Shown piece by piece: positions 1 through 10,667 of a stretch of DNA of 64,000 nucleotides. Origin of the DNA: Phytophthora sp. 'mugwort'. Its lineage: Eukaryota > Oomycota > Peronosporomycetes > Peronosporales > Peronosporaceae. The position numbers and the translations under genes were made by a program. A model generated the notes under the pieces. It did no database searches. It was not told where the DNA came from and saw nothing but the letters and a program-made list of their open reading frames with translations. The stretch is from NCBI GenBank assembly GCA_033558025.1, contig JAUCEF010000014.1:1674001-1738000 (forward strand), read 5' to 3'. Position 1 is the first letter of the stretch. Each line of letters starts with the position of its first letter.

Positions 1-477
1 CCTCTTGATCGCGATGGTATCGCATAACGACTGTAGAAGTAAGCGGCGTGGACGCTAGCGAAGGACTTGGCTACGGAGACGAACGTGGCGCTTTGCAACA
101 TCGACGGAAAGGACCAATCGAGAACGGCAGGGTCGCTACGAAGGCACTGGAGAAAGCTGCGTGTAGATCATCGTCCTGCGTACGACGCCCTCTGTTCGGC
201 TTTTTATCATGCGCAAAGGGAAGGCTGCCATGATCGAGCGCTGCGTACCAGGCAGCCGCCAATGGAAGTAGAAAGACTTGGTGTTGTATAACACGTGGGT
301 TGTATTCACGCTTAATGCAATATATAATTTTAAGGTTTTTTAAAAACTAGGGGGCGATAAATCAGCCCTTAATTTGTTCCAGTATTTTGGAGTTTCTCTT
401 GTGATTGGCTCTCTTCATCGGCTTTTAGATGTAGGATCCCAAACGCACTTGAGTTAACTATTGCAACCTCTAACTAC
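1..477. other. Gene-free stretch left of the Tc1 element
   Basis: No open frame here resembles a known family. Two short overlapping frames (48-233 and 67-291) cover the same bases and show no motif, so I treat them as chance. The stretch turns AT-rich from about 300 and ends at the TA dinucleotide (478-479) that flanks the transposon. Confidence 0.5.
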
Positions 478-479
478 TA

Positions 480-530
480 CAGTGCGGGTATTAATTATAC
501 TGCCACCGATGAAAACTGTCCAATTTCAGC
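480..530 (+). repeat. Left outer terminal inverted repeat of the Tc1 element
   Basis: It begins CAGTGCGGG and contains the sub-motif TATACTGCCACC. It pairs with 2001-2051 in inverted orientation with six mismatches. A weaker inverted match continues to about 692, where TATACTGCC recurs (679-687), probably a second transposase-binding site. Confidence 0.88.
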
Positions 531-730
531 GGGTAGTTCGATTTAAAATTTGGTTTTCTAACTAATGGAAATAGCTTGTCCAAACAAGGCGAACATCGTT
601 GGAAGCGCTCCATTTCCGCAAATTCTCTTTGCGGGGCAAGCAAAACCGTCACCAGTCAAATGAAAAAGCGGGAAAAAGCTATACTGCCGTTGCCATTTTC
701 GTCCATCACAGGCGCATTGTGCTCCCGCTA

Positions 731-1717
731 TTATTTAGTTTTGGCTCCACGACGCTCAAGGACTTCGATGCACCGCTTGGGCATCGACTTGAGCAACTTG
801 GCGATGAGCTCTGACCCGATCCTTGCCCATGAGTCTTGAATGGCCGCAATGAGGTCTGCCCGGGTTGAAAATTGCCGCCCTTTAGCGTAAACTGCACGGG
901 CGAGGACGCCCCACATGTTCTCGATAGGATTTAGATCCGGCGCCTTCGCTGACCACTCCATAAGCTCGACGTTTTGCTCTTGGAGGAACCCTTTGGTAGT
1001 CCCCGACGAGTGGATCGACGCATTATCCTGCTGAAAAATGCAGTCGCGCCCGTACAAACGATCGATAAAAGGCAAAAGATGCTCTGACAGGGTGAGGATG
1101 TATCCCTCGCTGTCTTGCGTATCGTCCAAAATCACGAGGTCGCTTTTACCGTGAAAGCAAAACGCACCCCACACCATGACGCTGCCGCCGCCACTCTGGC
1201 GCGTCGAAATGAACTTTTTCTCGCAGCGGAGGTCATGCCAGTAGTACTGGAGACCGTCCGGGCCGTCCAAGTTGAACTTCTTTTCATCGGAAAAGACGCA
1301 CTTGGCCTCATCCCAGGTCACCTTGTCACGCGCCCACTTGAGCCGATCCTCCTTGTGCTTCTTGGTCAGTACTGGCGACGCCTTGCGCTTAGCGTACGTC
1401 AAGTGCGTGCTCTCCTGAAGCACCTGCTTGACTCGGCGTACTCCAACAGGCAGCTCAAGCTGCTCCTGCAGTCCTCTGGCGCTCAAATCCCCTTTCGACG
1501 CCTCGCGCAAGAGGCGCCGCTTGGCAGCGGGGGTCCGCTTTGGCGGGCGGCCGTGCCGCTTGGTAGTGTTGTAAGACTTCGGAGAGTTCAGAAAGGTGTG
1601 GATTGGAGGTCGCGAGCGCCCTAGGTCCTGTGGGATTGCTCGCTCGCTCATACCGCGTCTGTAGAGGGCTAAAATTGCTGCCTGCTCATCCGTTGTGAGG
1701 GTCGTTCCTCTAGGCAT
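731..1717 (-). CDS. Tc1/mariner (DD34E) transposase, intact
   Basis: This 328-residue protein cuts and rejoins the ends of the surrounding element in the nucleus. I chose the ATG at 1717 because the text after it (MPRGTTLTTDEQAAIL) is a typical start for this family; the same frame runs open to 1792, but that extension looks unlike coding sequence. An N-terminal helix-turn-helix region (roughly residues 8-60) and a second DNA-binding region (about 60-120) precede the catalytic core. Core motifs are VFSDEKKF (first Asp), FQQDNASIH (second Asp) and APDLNPIENMWG (Glu). There are 34 residues between the second Asp and the Glu, the spacing of Tc1 rather than mariner proper. The length fits the family (about 330-345). 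No stops or frameshifts are seen, unlike nearly every other transposon gene in the window. Confidence 0.92.
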   Translation of the reverse strand: MPRGTTLTTDEQAAILALYRRGMSERAIPQDLGRSRPPIHTFLNSPKSYNTTKRHGRPPKRTPAAKRRLLREASKGDLSARGLQEQLELPVGVRRVKQVLQESTHLTYAKRKASPVLTKKHKEDRLKWARDKVTWDEAKCVFSDEKKFNLDGPDGLQYYWHDLRCEKKFISTRQSGGGSVMVWGAFCFHGKSDLVILDDTQDSEGYILTLSEHLLPFIDRLYGRDCIFQQDNASIHSSGTTKGFLQEQNVELMEWSAKAPDLNPIENMWGVLARAVYAKGRQFSTRADLIAAIQDSWARIGSELIAKLLKSMPKRCIEVLERRGAKTK

Positions 1718-2000
1718 GCTAGCGCTGAGAGAAAAATATAGCGGCAGACACCAAATGTATGAGCAAACGCGCAAAATCAGCGACTGCGCCACGTATAGGC
1801 ATCACGCATAAGCAACGCCATTTAGCTCGTAATGTACGCAGTGGCAGTATAGCTTGTTCCCCTTTTACAAGACGTCGCGATCGTTGTCGGCTTGGCTCAC
1901 AGCGAGTATTTGTCGAAATGGAGCGCTTCCAATGGTGTTCGCCTTAATTTCGAGCGCTCTTTTCATTGGTAAGAACGCCATGGTCGCTAAAGAACTATTG

Positions 2001-2051
2001 GCTGAAATTTGACCGTTTTCATGGGTGGCAGTATAATAAGTGCCCGCACTG
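2001..2051 (-). repeat. Right outer terminal inverted repeat of the Tc1 element
   Basis: This is the inverted counterpart of 480-530, ending in CCCGCACTG followed by TA. The inner copy of the core (GGCAGTATA on this strand) lies at about 1843-1851, mirroring the inner copy of the left arm. Confidence 0.88.
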
Positions 2052-2157
2052 TATAAAACCTGCGATACTGTCCCGTGGGCACTACGTTAGTGCCCATGCC
2101 TTACGTGGGGATATATTACAGGTGGGGCACTATTAAAGGGATGGGGGTATTAAAACC

Positions 2158-2639
2158 TGTTAAATTGTCAGTGAGTCCTGTTGTTCAGTAGTTTTCGCTT
2201 GTTTTCGAGCATGCCGTTAGAGATCGGTCTAGGCAATCGTTTCGACAAAAGCCTCGCCATCATTGGAGTCGCTGCTGTTCCGATCTCAGTTCCGCGACGC
2301 AACTCTTGAGCAGAGTACAAGACAAGGAGCTGTGTGAAGTAAAACACCAACTTCCTATTCCTACTTAGTTGCTCAGCTCGCCCTTCTCCTGAGACTGCTT
2401 TTCTCCTAGATGTCGTATTCGAGACTGAGTCGGTTCATATGCAAAACACACTGAGAGCAACGTGGCCATCGATGCCTACTGGCGTCTTCAACTTGAAATA
2501 TTCCTTGACCTCGTCCCTCGTCCGGGACGGCGTGCTGTCGAACACTCTAGAAGCGTCTTGCCCTAACAGTGTTCTCGTCCTAACGGTGGCGACCAGAGCT
2601 GTATCGTAACCCCCCCCCCCCGACGCTTGCGCCGGAACA
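2158..2639 (-). repeat. Candidate 3' LTR of the decayed copia element
   Basis: The interval begins TGTTAAATTG and ends CGCCGGAACA, giving the TG...CA form and a four-base TGTT/AACA inverted end expected of an LTR. It lies directly beyond the stop codon of the adjoining minus-strand RNase H fragment. A run of ten C (2611-2620) lies inside it. No clear polypurine tract precedes it and no second LTR is available for comparison, so the borders are provisional. Confidence 0.4.
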
Positions 2640-2640
2640 C

Positions 2641-5600
2641 TTAATTGCTAGCGGGCGGCATCTCGCTAATCATGCCGATTAGCTGGTAATATTGGATGAG
2701 GCTGCTCTTTGGCAGCGGTTTAGTGAACAGGTCCGCGGGGTTCTTGCATCCTTCGACATTGTGGATTTCCAACAGACCTTGGTTCACTTGTTCATGAACG
2801 TAGTGCCAACGAAATCTCAATGTGACGCGTCTTGCTATTATAGGTGGGAGACTTCGCAAGAGCAATAGCCGCGCTATTGTCCAAACCTAGAAACACTGTG
2901 TCTTCGCGCCGATCACGTTGAGAAGTTCATCCAACATGTTAATTGTTCCTCGGCCTTCTTTTGTGGCCTCACATGCCGCGACATATTCTGCTTCTGCGGT
3001 AGACTGTGCCGTGACAGTCTGTCGTCTGGCGGCCCATGTCACCGCTCCTCCAGCGATGATCAAAACATATCCAGTGATGCTCTTGCGGGTCTATGGGTCA
3101 TTTTCCGAATCCGCATCACAATGTCCGCTGACTACTATCTTGTCGGCTCCTTCGCTACTTGCGGAATACAAAATTCGCTTTCTACTAGTAGCCACTAGAT
3201 AGCGTAAAATACGATTCACTGTCGCGCAGTGCTTCTTCGTTGGATTGCTAACGAAGCGACACAGGTATTCAATCGAGAAAGCAATATCAGGTCGGGTGAT
3301 AGTAGCGAGATACATCAATTATTCTATCGCAGCTCGATAATCAAAAGTAATTGTTTCCTATTCTTCACCGTTAGTGTTGGGTTTGTATCTTGCGTTTGTT
3401 TCCATAGGCGTTGCGCTGCCATGGGCTCCATCAAATCTGAAGCGTTCAATTACTCCTTGCAATATTTTTCCTGATGAATCCAAAGTACGTCGTTCATTTT
3501 GTTCCACTTGCACATCGAGGAATTCATGAACAATACCTCCATCTTTAAGCCATACTTCTCATCAAAAACAGCAAACAATGAAGTCTTGTAGTCCACTGAA
3601 TTTCGTGGCAAGTACTATGTCATCTACCTACAACGGGATTAGCGCCAGGATGCCAACCTTGTAGTAGACATACAGACAAGATTCAGTTTTTGTGCTGTAA
3701 TAGCCTTTGGATTTGAGAAATTTATCCACTTCCTCAAACCATTCAGCGCCAGACTAGTGTAAACCATAAAGCGCTCGATTTACTCGGTAGACTTGGCCTA
3801 AACAAGCAATATGTACGAAGTATTCCCGGGTTTCCCTGTCCAGAAAGGGAAACCCGGGAATACTTCGTATATATTGCTTGTTTTTCAGGTATGCAGTGTC
3901 GATTCCGCCCTGATAAAGGGTTAGGCATAACTTAGTAGCCACTGCTGTTACTACTTGGAATGCTACCATGCGAGCTACCGGTGAGAAAGTCAAATCATAG
4001 TCCACTCCAACCTTCTGGAAGTCTCCACGTCCTACCAACCGTGGGCACCATCTGTACACAAAACTCTCCAAAATCTGTCTTGGCTTGAAATCTCCACATG
4101 GTATTTAGCAGGTTCGCCTCCTTCGGCATCCCCATTTTATCAATCGGCTCGAACACACCCTTTGCGAACATATAGATAGCATCCACTTCTCGACGCATAC
4201 CCTCCAGCCATTCTTCATGCTGGGGTGAACGCATTGCCTCGCCATAGCTTCGTGGCATTTTCACATCCTTGATCTGCCACTTTCTATCGACTATCATGTC
4301 AGAGTTGGTCGTAGATTCTCGTTTGCAGAAGCTAGCATATACTTAAAAATCCTCGAATCTTCTCGGAGATCGACGCTCAGCTTCACTGCAGAGTGTCATT
4401 CTGTGGGGTTGCCCTGCGAGGTTTGTGTTGACGTTTCAGTTCGTGTACATCATCCAGTTCGGCTTCGAGCGATGATCACTGTGCACCCGTTAGTCTCTCG
4501 GGTATCATGCACATGTCAATCCTATTTCCAGCATCCACTGCTGGTATTTCTTGCTCTGCTGACGTGTTCTCGGACAAGCTAACGTTACAATCAGATTTGC
4601 TTTCTTGATGATTCTCTTGTAGGCCGTCGCTCGTGTATGCTTCCACTATGTCCAGTTTGTTCCACGGAGGGCGACGCGTCCAAGCATCGGCAACCTTAAC
4701 GTTTCCTTCTAGATTTTCTTCATCTTCATTCGATTCATCTTCATCTGGTGTTGACTGCTCATCGAATAAAGGGTCGGAAGGGTTAGGTTCTTGTTCAGAT
4801 TTTTCTTCACTAACGGAGCCTTTCAAATCCGCATCTTCTCCACTCGTCTCGCGAACTTCGCATATATCGTTCTCAGTTGATTCGTCTGGGATCACACTGA
4901 GGAATTTCCGGAGCCTTTTCTTCCATCTCTTCGTGGAGATCAGAATTCATTTGATTCATCCAATTAAACAACTTCTTGAAACTCCACTGGGTTACCACTA
5001 GCCTTCTCCGGCGAAGCTGTGTTTATTGGCATCCTATTCGATTATTCTATCCCAACCTCATATTCTTGTGACACCTTCATTTCTTCGTTCTCATCACTGA
5101 CGGAGATTTCAGGCATGTCACCAAGATCTTCATAGTCGGGAAGTTCTGGATCATCCGAATCTGGTGCTCGCGCAGATGGCAGCTCGTTTTGTTCGTTTAG
5201 ATTCACAACTTCATCAAGTTCGGCCTGGTCATCTCCACATGAGCCAGAGTCAATTTCATCCCTAGTTTCAACAGTGAACATCCAATCGGCAACCGACTTG
5301 GTGTAGCATCTTCGACCATCTTTCTCACCTTGTAGTCAAACAACTTGCCGACCACGTGCCGCACGACCGCCTGGCCAGCTCCACCTTCTGCTCTAGTTCC
5401 TCGATCGAACTTACCAGCCGGATCAAGATGTACGGGTGCACCGAGATGCTCTCGCTTGCCACCTTCATGGCCGCTTCCACGATGGCCTTCGCCTCATCTC
5501 CGTGATGGCCGGGTATACGCTGCCCAGACGACAGACGACAGGCTATACCGGTCCCTGTACATGATGTCTTCGTTGATCGTCGCATACTGGACATGCTGCA

Positions 5601-5868
5601 CAACGTGCTCTGGCGGGAAGTACACTTGGTAGCCTGCTTGCGCCTTCAGGTAGCCTACCAGGAACCCAAGACCGCAGTTATAGTCGAGTTTCCGACGTAA
5701 CGGACCTGTTGGCTTGTGTACAAACGCTATTGAGCCAAGCTTCTTAATCCTGCGTAAATCTGGCTTTTTCTCCATCATAAAATGGACCGGCGTGTCCTTT
5801 ATTGCTTGGTTGTGCGACCGGTTTCTAAGATACACCGCCATTTCCAAGGCGAGCATCCAGAATTTCAT
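2641..5868 (-). pseudogene. Ty1/copia retrotransposon polyprotein remnant (integrase tail, RT, RNase H)
   Basis: Read on the minus strand, the pieces fall in copia order but in different frames. The integrase C-terminal part (5868-5494) has the VYLRNRSHNQAI region and a GFLVGYL segment. Acidic linker blocks follow (5281-5042 and 4895-4476). The reverse-transcriptase start (4297-3754) has DLTFSPVARM, GGIDTAYL and YRVNRALYGL. Near 3640-3610 are remains of the catalytic VDD. The RT end (3318-3091) has TITRPDIAFSIEYLCRF, and the RNase H end (2865-2641) has NPADLFTKPLPKSS. Gag, protease and the integrase core are missing, because the copy is cut off near 5870-5880. Many stops and frameshifts make it non-functional. 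A 35-bp hairpin (3803-3880) lies within the RT part. Confidence 0.85.
3803..3880. repeat. Long hairpin inside copia reverse transcriptase
   Basis: Bases 3803-3837 pair with 3846-3880 with one mismatch over 35 bases and an 8-base loop. An inverted repeat this good inside decayed coding sequence suggests a local inverted duplication rather than selection. Confidence 0.85.
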
Positions 5869-5871
5869 TTG

Positions 5872-6591
5872 GCAAGCCTGACGTGCTTCTACAGATTAGT
5901 AGCGTTAGCACTAATATTATCACTACTAGTACTACCCATACGCATAACTTTCTTATGTTAACTTACTAGTAGTGATAAGCATTATATTACTAGAAAAATC
6001 CAGTGATAATAGTAGCAATAGCACTACCAATTTGGGACGGATTTTAAGTCACCAGTATCGAGGAATAAAGCCGCGCGCAATGGATGACCTCCCCCCTTTC
6101 CCAATGCTTCCAGATCTTTCGTTCCGCGATTCTCCAAGTTATCGTCATAAGCAAGAGTTAAATGCTCGAAGATCGACTGCTGCTTCACAAGTGTGGTCGA
6201 GACGTCACCCTGTTGCGTCTGTGGGTTTAAGGTACACCACCTCTGCAGCAATGAGCTGTGCTCTACAGCAGAACTCTCAAAGAGGTATTGTTCCTGCTAA
6301 GCAACTACAAGTCACCAGCGTCGCACTAAACACTTCGATTTGTGTCTAGATTTTGCAGTCACGAGTGTGTAGATAGATACTTCCCCAGCTCGCAAGAGCT
6401 CACATCAAGCAGCCTCTGTCAAGATCTCACACCCAGCAGCCTGTCAGGTAATCCGTGGCGAGTGATGTCACGGTGATTGACCTAGCGCAGCCTCCACTGT
6501 GTGCCGTAGCGGAGAAGCCGGAGCCTGTTAATACCGTTCCAGACGAGGTCATCCACGCCCACCCCCGAACTCTATTGACTCAGTTTAGACT
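5872..6591. other. AT-rich non-coding stretch with a small inverted repeat
   Basis: Coding similarity to copia stops just before this stretch. Bases 5917-5931 (TTATCACTACTAGTA) pair perfectly with 5964-5978, and the repeated AGTGATAATAGTAG (6002-6015) recurs at 8975-8988 beyond the hAT remnant. This may be an old transposon end or a MITE. The rest (6050-6591) shows no recognisable gene. Confidence 0.45.
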
Positions 6592-8760
6592 GTGATTCAT
6601 CAACTGGGTGATCGAGCAGTGTACAAAGGCAAGAAGTTCACGCATATCTGCCTGCTCTGTCTTCAAACCAAGACGTGGAAAGAGTCACTGTGCAAGACAT
6701 CCAATGCAACCACCGCAAAAACGCATTTAGTTTCCAGCCATCTCGACCATGCATTGGCCATACAAGAGCACGACAAGCGTTACAGTCGATTCAACCGCTT
6801 CGTGTTGGATGGGAGCTCAAAGAAGGAGGCAAAGCGCGAAGGGCTCAGGGGTCGAGAGGAGAGGACGAGCAGCCTGCTAACCGACATAAGGCCCGGTGGA
6901 AGGCAAAAGTGCATCAGGACTGCACAGGCCACATAGCGCGCTGGTTGACTCGTTACGGTGAGGTTTGCTACTGATTTTTGTATCCACATCTCATTGACTT
7001 ATGTTAACGCGTTCTGTCTAGGCCTTCCCTACAACATGGTGACGATACAGGCTTCCGAGAGCTTGTCATCGGGCTTACTGGAGGCCCGGATGCAACTGTA
7101 CTGTCGGCAAAGACGGACAGCGACAAAATTGATACGAGTTATACCAAGTTTCAACAGGATACTATCGATTTGCTGCTCGAGGAGCACAAAGCACTTAACG
7201 GCACGCTGCTCATAACCATGATGCATAACCTCTGGACTAACAGCGCAAAGAACAACATAGTTGACGCGTCGATCGCTTTCATTGACCGTAGTTGGCGATT
7301 CCGCCATTTAGCTCTTCTTGTGGAGACAAAGAACGATGGGCATGATTCTGCGGCTGTGGCGGAACTATTAGATGAACAATTGAAGACGCGATTCGAATTG
7401 GATGCGGAGCAGACAGTTCGGTTTTACGATCTCAGATACGGCTTTCTTAGCACGTAAGGTCTCGTAACAATTTGATACGACACTGCAGACTGACTGTGCA
7501 ATGCATGCACTCAACCTTTGTATTGGGTATGGAATTGGACTGAAGGAAAATATGAGGACTGACTACAAGCCGGACCCCACGACCAAAGTGACCGTCAAGA
7601 AGAGAATAGTTGTGGCGGAGGGCGGAGCATTTCCGGAGGGTGGTTCGGTTATACGGAAGCTGCGTGCTTTAAATAATTATTTTGCGTCAAGCAAATCGCC
7701 CCAACACGTTGCACGCCTTGACGAGATTCAGCGTTTTCTCAAGCTGCTGCAATTAGCAGCTTTGATTGACATCGATGTACGCGTTGCATCCACCATTATG
7801 CTGTTTCGTCGATCGATTATATACTACCTGGCATTTCAGACGTACTTCCAGAAACGCAATAGCAGCGAAGAGCGATAGAAACATTTCCAACTGCATATCG
7901 GCTGCCGAATGGAACTTAGTCATCAAAATGGAGGCTATATTGCAACGCGTGGCGGATCTAACGCTTGCAGAGTCTCAATCGGCGAACATGATTCGCCCAC
8001 AATGTATGTGCTGTTGCGAGTTGCTTCTGCGCGTATGAATTCGTTCAAGTTTTTGTCCATCGACTTGATGGACCGCGCAATGCTGACGCAAATTAGAGAT
8101 CTTTCTCTTGGGTTAAATCACATTTGATCAGATTTTCAGATCTGGGTCATCGCTGCATCGCGCGAACCCGACATCAGCTTGCCTATAGATTATCACAGCC
8201 TTATGTGCCAATGGGCATGGCCTTGCTTTTTGATTCACGAACAAAGACCTCGGCGAAGAACTACCTCCGAATCCCGGGTACAGCTGATGCAGTTACCGAC
8301 GACATTATGCAGCAGACTAAAGAGCTGCTGCAAATGGAGCATCGAGTGATCTATAGAGCGACGCTTGCAAGTGAGGGTCAAGAAGATGGCTTGGTTGCTT
8401 CTGCTTCTGCGTCGAGTTCGGCTGTCGACGATGCCGTAGCAGCAGCGTCGGACCCTGAAATGGATTTAAATTGTGTGGAGAAGAGGTCTCCCTGCAGACA
8501 GAGGATACCCCGGCAGACGCAACATTGAATGCAGGAGTAGATGTCGTGCTCTCAATGGTTGAATCATCGCTTTGATGGGCTGAAGTGGCGAATCATCAGT
8601 ATACAGACAAGGAAGAGTGCGGCAACGTTTATCCAAGCTGAGCATGCGCAACAAGCAGAACAAACGTGTGTGGAACGTTGAGCAGCTCTGTCAATGCATT
8701 GATGTACGCCGCTGGTTCAGGGAATACGGTGAGAAAAGTACCCGTCGATTGTGAAGCTAG
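6592..8760 (+). pseudogene. hAT-family transposase remnant
   Basis: Plus-strand fragments in shifting frames follow the order of an hAT transposase. First is a BED-type zinc finger (6592-6936), with a Cys pair in ICLLCLQTKTW and a His pair in THLVSSHLDH. Next come central pieces (7170-7457 and 7501-7878), including MHALNLCIGYGIG, which resembles the DCMAHTLNL-type segment of hAT proteins. Later blocks are at 7905-8030 (AAEWNLVIKMEAILQRV) and 8124-8528 (PMGMALLFDSRTKTSAKNYL). Faint C-terminal text ends near 8740 (VRRWFREYG). Frames change at least five times, so it cannot make an active enzyme. Clear terminal inverted repeats and an 8-bp duplication were not found. Confidence 0.75.
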
Positions 8761-9321
8761 CTTGAATATGGCTTGGGCGTAGCTCTTCGACAGCGTTCCA
8801 AGTGCGAGTATTTTTAACGGGCTTGTTTGTTATGAGTCAACTTCGTACCAGGACTGACAGCGAGCTCAGCGTCAGTTGATACTGCGCCACAACCGTCTTG
8901 AACTCCAGCGCATGTAAGACAGCAAGCGAGCCATATGGTAAGCAGGTGTGGGCGGCGTTAGTAAGTGTGTTAGCAGTGATAATAGTAGTGATAATGATAA
9001 TGCCTTCGCCCATTTAGTAGAGCTAATGATAACCCCTGTTTCCAGAATCAATTAGTATTATCATTGTTCATGCCAAATTCTCACTACTACCAAACCCTGA
9101 TCGCAAGTCCCCACTAGCATGGCAGTTTTTTTGAGGGGGTGGGGCATTATTAGAGGGATGGGACATAATCTCAGGTTTTACAATACGCAATCGGACTTAG
9201 GCGAAATGTCTCCGTACCATATGGCCAAAATGTGTTGGACCCATCGGCCAGCACGGCTGGAATTCACAATAAGTCAGTACAAACCGGCGCGCCCAGGCGG
9301 CCAGCCAAACTTGAATTAATC
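8761..9321. other. Non-coding stretch between the hAT remnant and RRP7
   Basis: AT-rich sequence with repeated GTGATAATAG-type words (8975-9000), partly shared with 5900-6015. A 26-base word at 9139-9164 matches 2121-2146 at 24 positions. The start region of RRP7 lies at the right edge, but no convincing core promoter was recognised. Confidence 0.4.
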
Positions 9322-10241
9322 ATGACCGCCTTGGTGTTCGGCGGCTACCACGCCATCGCGCTACCGCTGCCGCACAGCTCTTTCCGGCGCTTCATCTATG
9401 CCAAGCAGCACGACGTCAAGCCCAGCTCCAATACCGAGTCCGTCCTGGCCGCTGGCCGCACTGTATACGTCGTGAACTTGCCCGCCAACGCGTCCGAGGA
9501 GTGGCTGCGTGCATGTTTGGAACCTCTGGGCGCCATCCAGCACGTTGTGGCCGGATCGGGAGGCCTATATAGCGAGGTGAACGAGGACGAAGACGTTTCA
9601 ACCGATGAAGTGGCCAACCGAACGGCGCACGTGGTATTTAAGGCCGAGGAATCGCTGGACAAGATGCTACAGATGGACACTCTGGAGACGCCCGCACCGG
9701 GCCAGCCCGGTGGCTTACAAGGTGCAGTTGTCCTGTTGAGGTGCACAGTGAGTGGTTGATGCTGACATGTGTTGGTGGTACATTGGCAGGTTATGCGGCC
9801 AAGTACCGTCGCAACCGTCCGGGACTGTCGGTGCTAAAAGAGAGGGCGGACCGCTACATGGCGTCGTTCGATGAGATGGAGGAGGAGGACATGCGTCTCC
9901 GTGAAGAGCTAAAGATCCAGGTGGACGACGATGGATTCCAGACGGTGGTGAACACCAAGAAGCGCGGCATTTTGCAGGCGGAGGAAGTGCTGGCCAGACC
10001 AGCCAAGAAGCAGAAGAGCAAGGAGCTGAACAACTTCTACAGGTTCCAGACGCGCGAGAAGAAGCGAGGCCGTACGCTGAATGTTGTGTTTGTAAGGGTA
10101 ACTGGTGTGCGGTGGTGCTAACGGTTTGGGTGCGGTTGTTTTTTTGGTCGTACAGAGCTTAAGACGCTGCGTGAGCGCTTTGAGGAAGACCGTCAGGTGG
10201 TTGAGAAGATGAAGAAGGCCAACAAGTTCAGGCCGGAGTAA
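9322..10241 (+). CDS. RRP7-like ribosomal RNA processing protein
   Basis: This factor is needed for pre-rRNA processing and small-subunit assembly in the nucleolus, judged by similarity to yeast Rrp7 and human RRP7A. The proposed model has three exons: 9322-9721, 9790-10091 and 10158-10241, giving 261 residues (human RRP7A is about 280). The N-terminus GGYHAIALPLP and the RNA-binding-like segment RTVYVVNLPANASEEWL fit the family. A central block (LKERADRYMASFDEMEEE) and the C-terminus NNFYRFQTREKKR plus LRERFEEDRQVVEKMKKAN, ending KFRPE, are the strongest signatures. Intron 1 (9722-9789) was chosen over a nearby GTGAGT because only it keeps frame. Intron 2 uses donor GTAAGG; its acceptor (CAGAG before 10158) is the least certain border. 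An in-frame ATG at 9232 would add 30 residues without family similarity. The gene is convergent with the glutaredoxin gene. Confidence 0.85.
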
Positions 10242-10667
10242 AACGTCAATCTCAACAAGTGCTTCTTTTACGTAGACATAAACAACAGTCTTTAGTGGCA
10301 ACTGTTCGTCGTGAAGCGTTATTGCTATGCGTTGTTGATCACACGTTGGTACCAATGGGCGGAGACACGTCAGTATCGCCACAGGAAATGAGCACCGTCG
10401 ATTGAAGCGGCACTGCGCTGCGATCTGTCGTTGCCGCAATAGGATCGGGATTGCAAACTCTTTCGCTACCTGGACACACACGGTAGCGATGCGTTATCAG
10501 TAATGAAGGGCTGGACACGTTGGTGGAAATTTCATTTAGACCATCGTAGCTTTACCCAGTACATCAGCCTAGGGAGAGTTCATAAACCACCGACTCACAG
10601 CCACGCCACTCCCATCTCAATTCGCACGGGAGACAGTAGAGACTGTTCACACGCACGTCGTATTTCC
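10242..10667. other. Intergenic stretch between two convergent genes
   Basis: This holds the 3' flanks of RRP7 (plus strand) and the glutaredoxin gene (minus strand). Long antisense frames across it and into both genes reflect composition and are not supported as genes. No repeat or terminator-like structure was recognised. Confidence 0.5.

Larger units (their letters stand above)
480..2051 (-). mobile_element. Tc1/mariner-type DNA transposon, apparently complete
   Basis: The element is bounded by inverted ends. Bases 480-530 match the reverse complement of 2001-2051 at 45 of 51 positions, and both ends abut a TA dinucleotide (478-479 and 2052-2053), the target duplication used by Tc1/mariner elements. 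Similarity between the arms continues inward to about 692 on the left and 1841 on the right, so each arm is roughly 210 bp. Each arm holds a second copy of the core TATACTGCC near its inner edge. A single intact DD34E transposase frame lies inside on the minus strand. Intact ends plus an intact gene suggest a recently active copy. The family assignment is firm; present activity is inference. Confidence 0.9.

Noticed and set aside
1115..1624. Plus-strand frame inside the Tc1 element
   Set aside because: Antisense of the DD34E transposase core.
3091..3474. Plus-strand frames in the copia region
   Set aside because: They overlap minus-strand RT and RNase H text that has clear family motifs.
9748..9753. 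GTGAGT as donor of RRP7 intron 1
   Set aside because: A better-looking donor, but it breaks the frame with the conserved second exon; the donor at 9722 keeps it and matches the family alignment.
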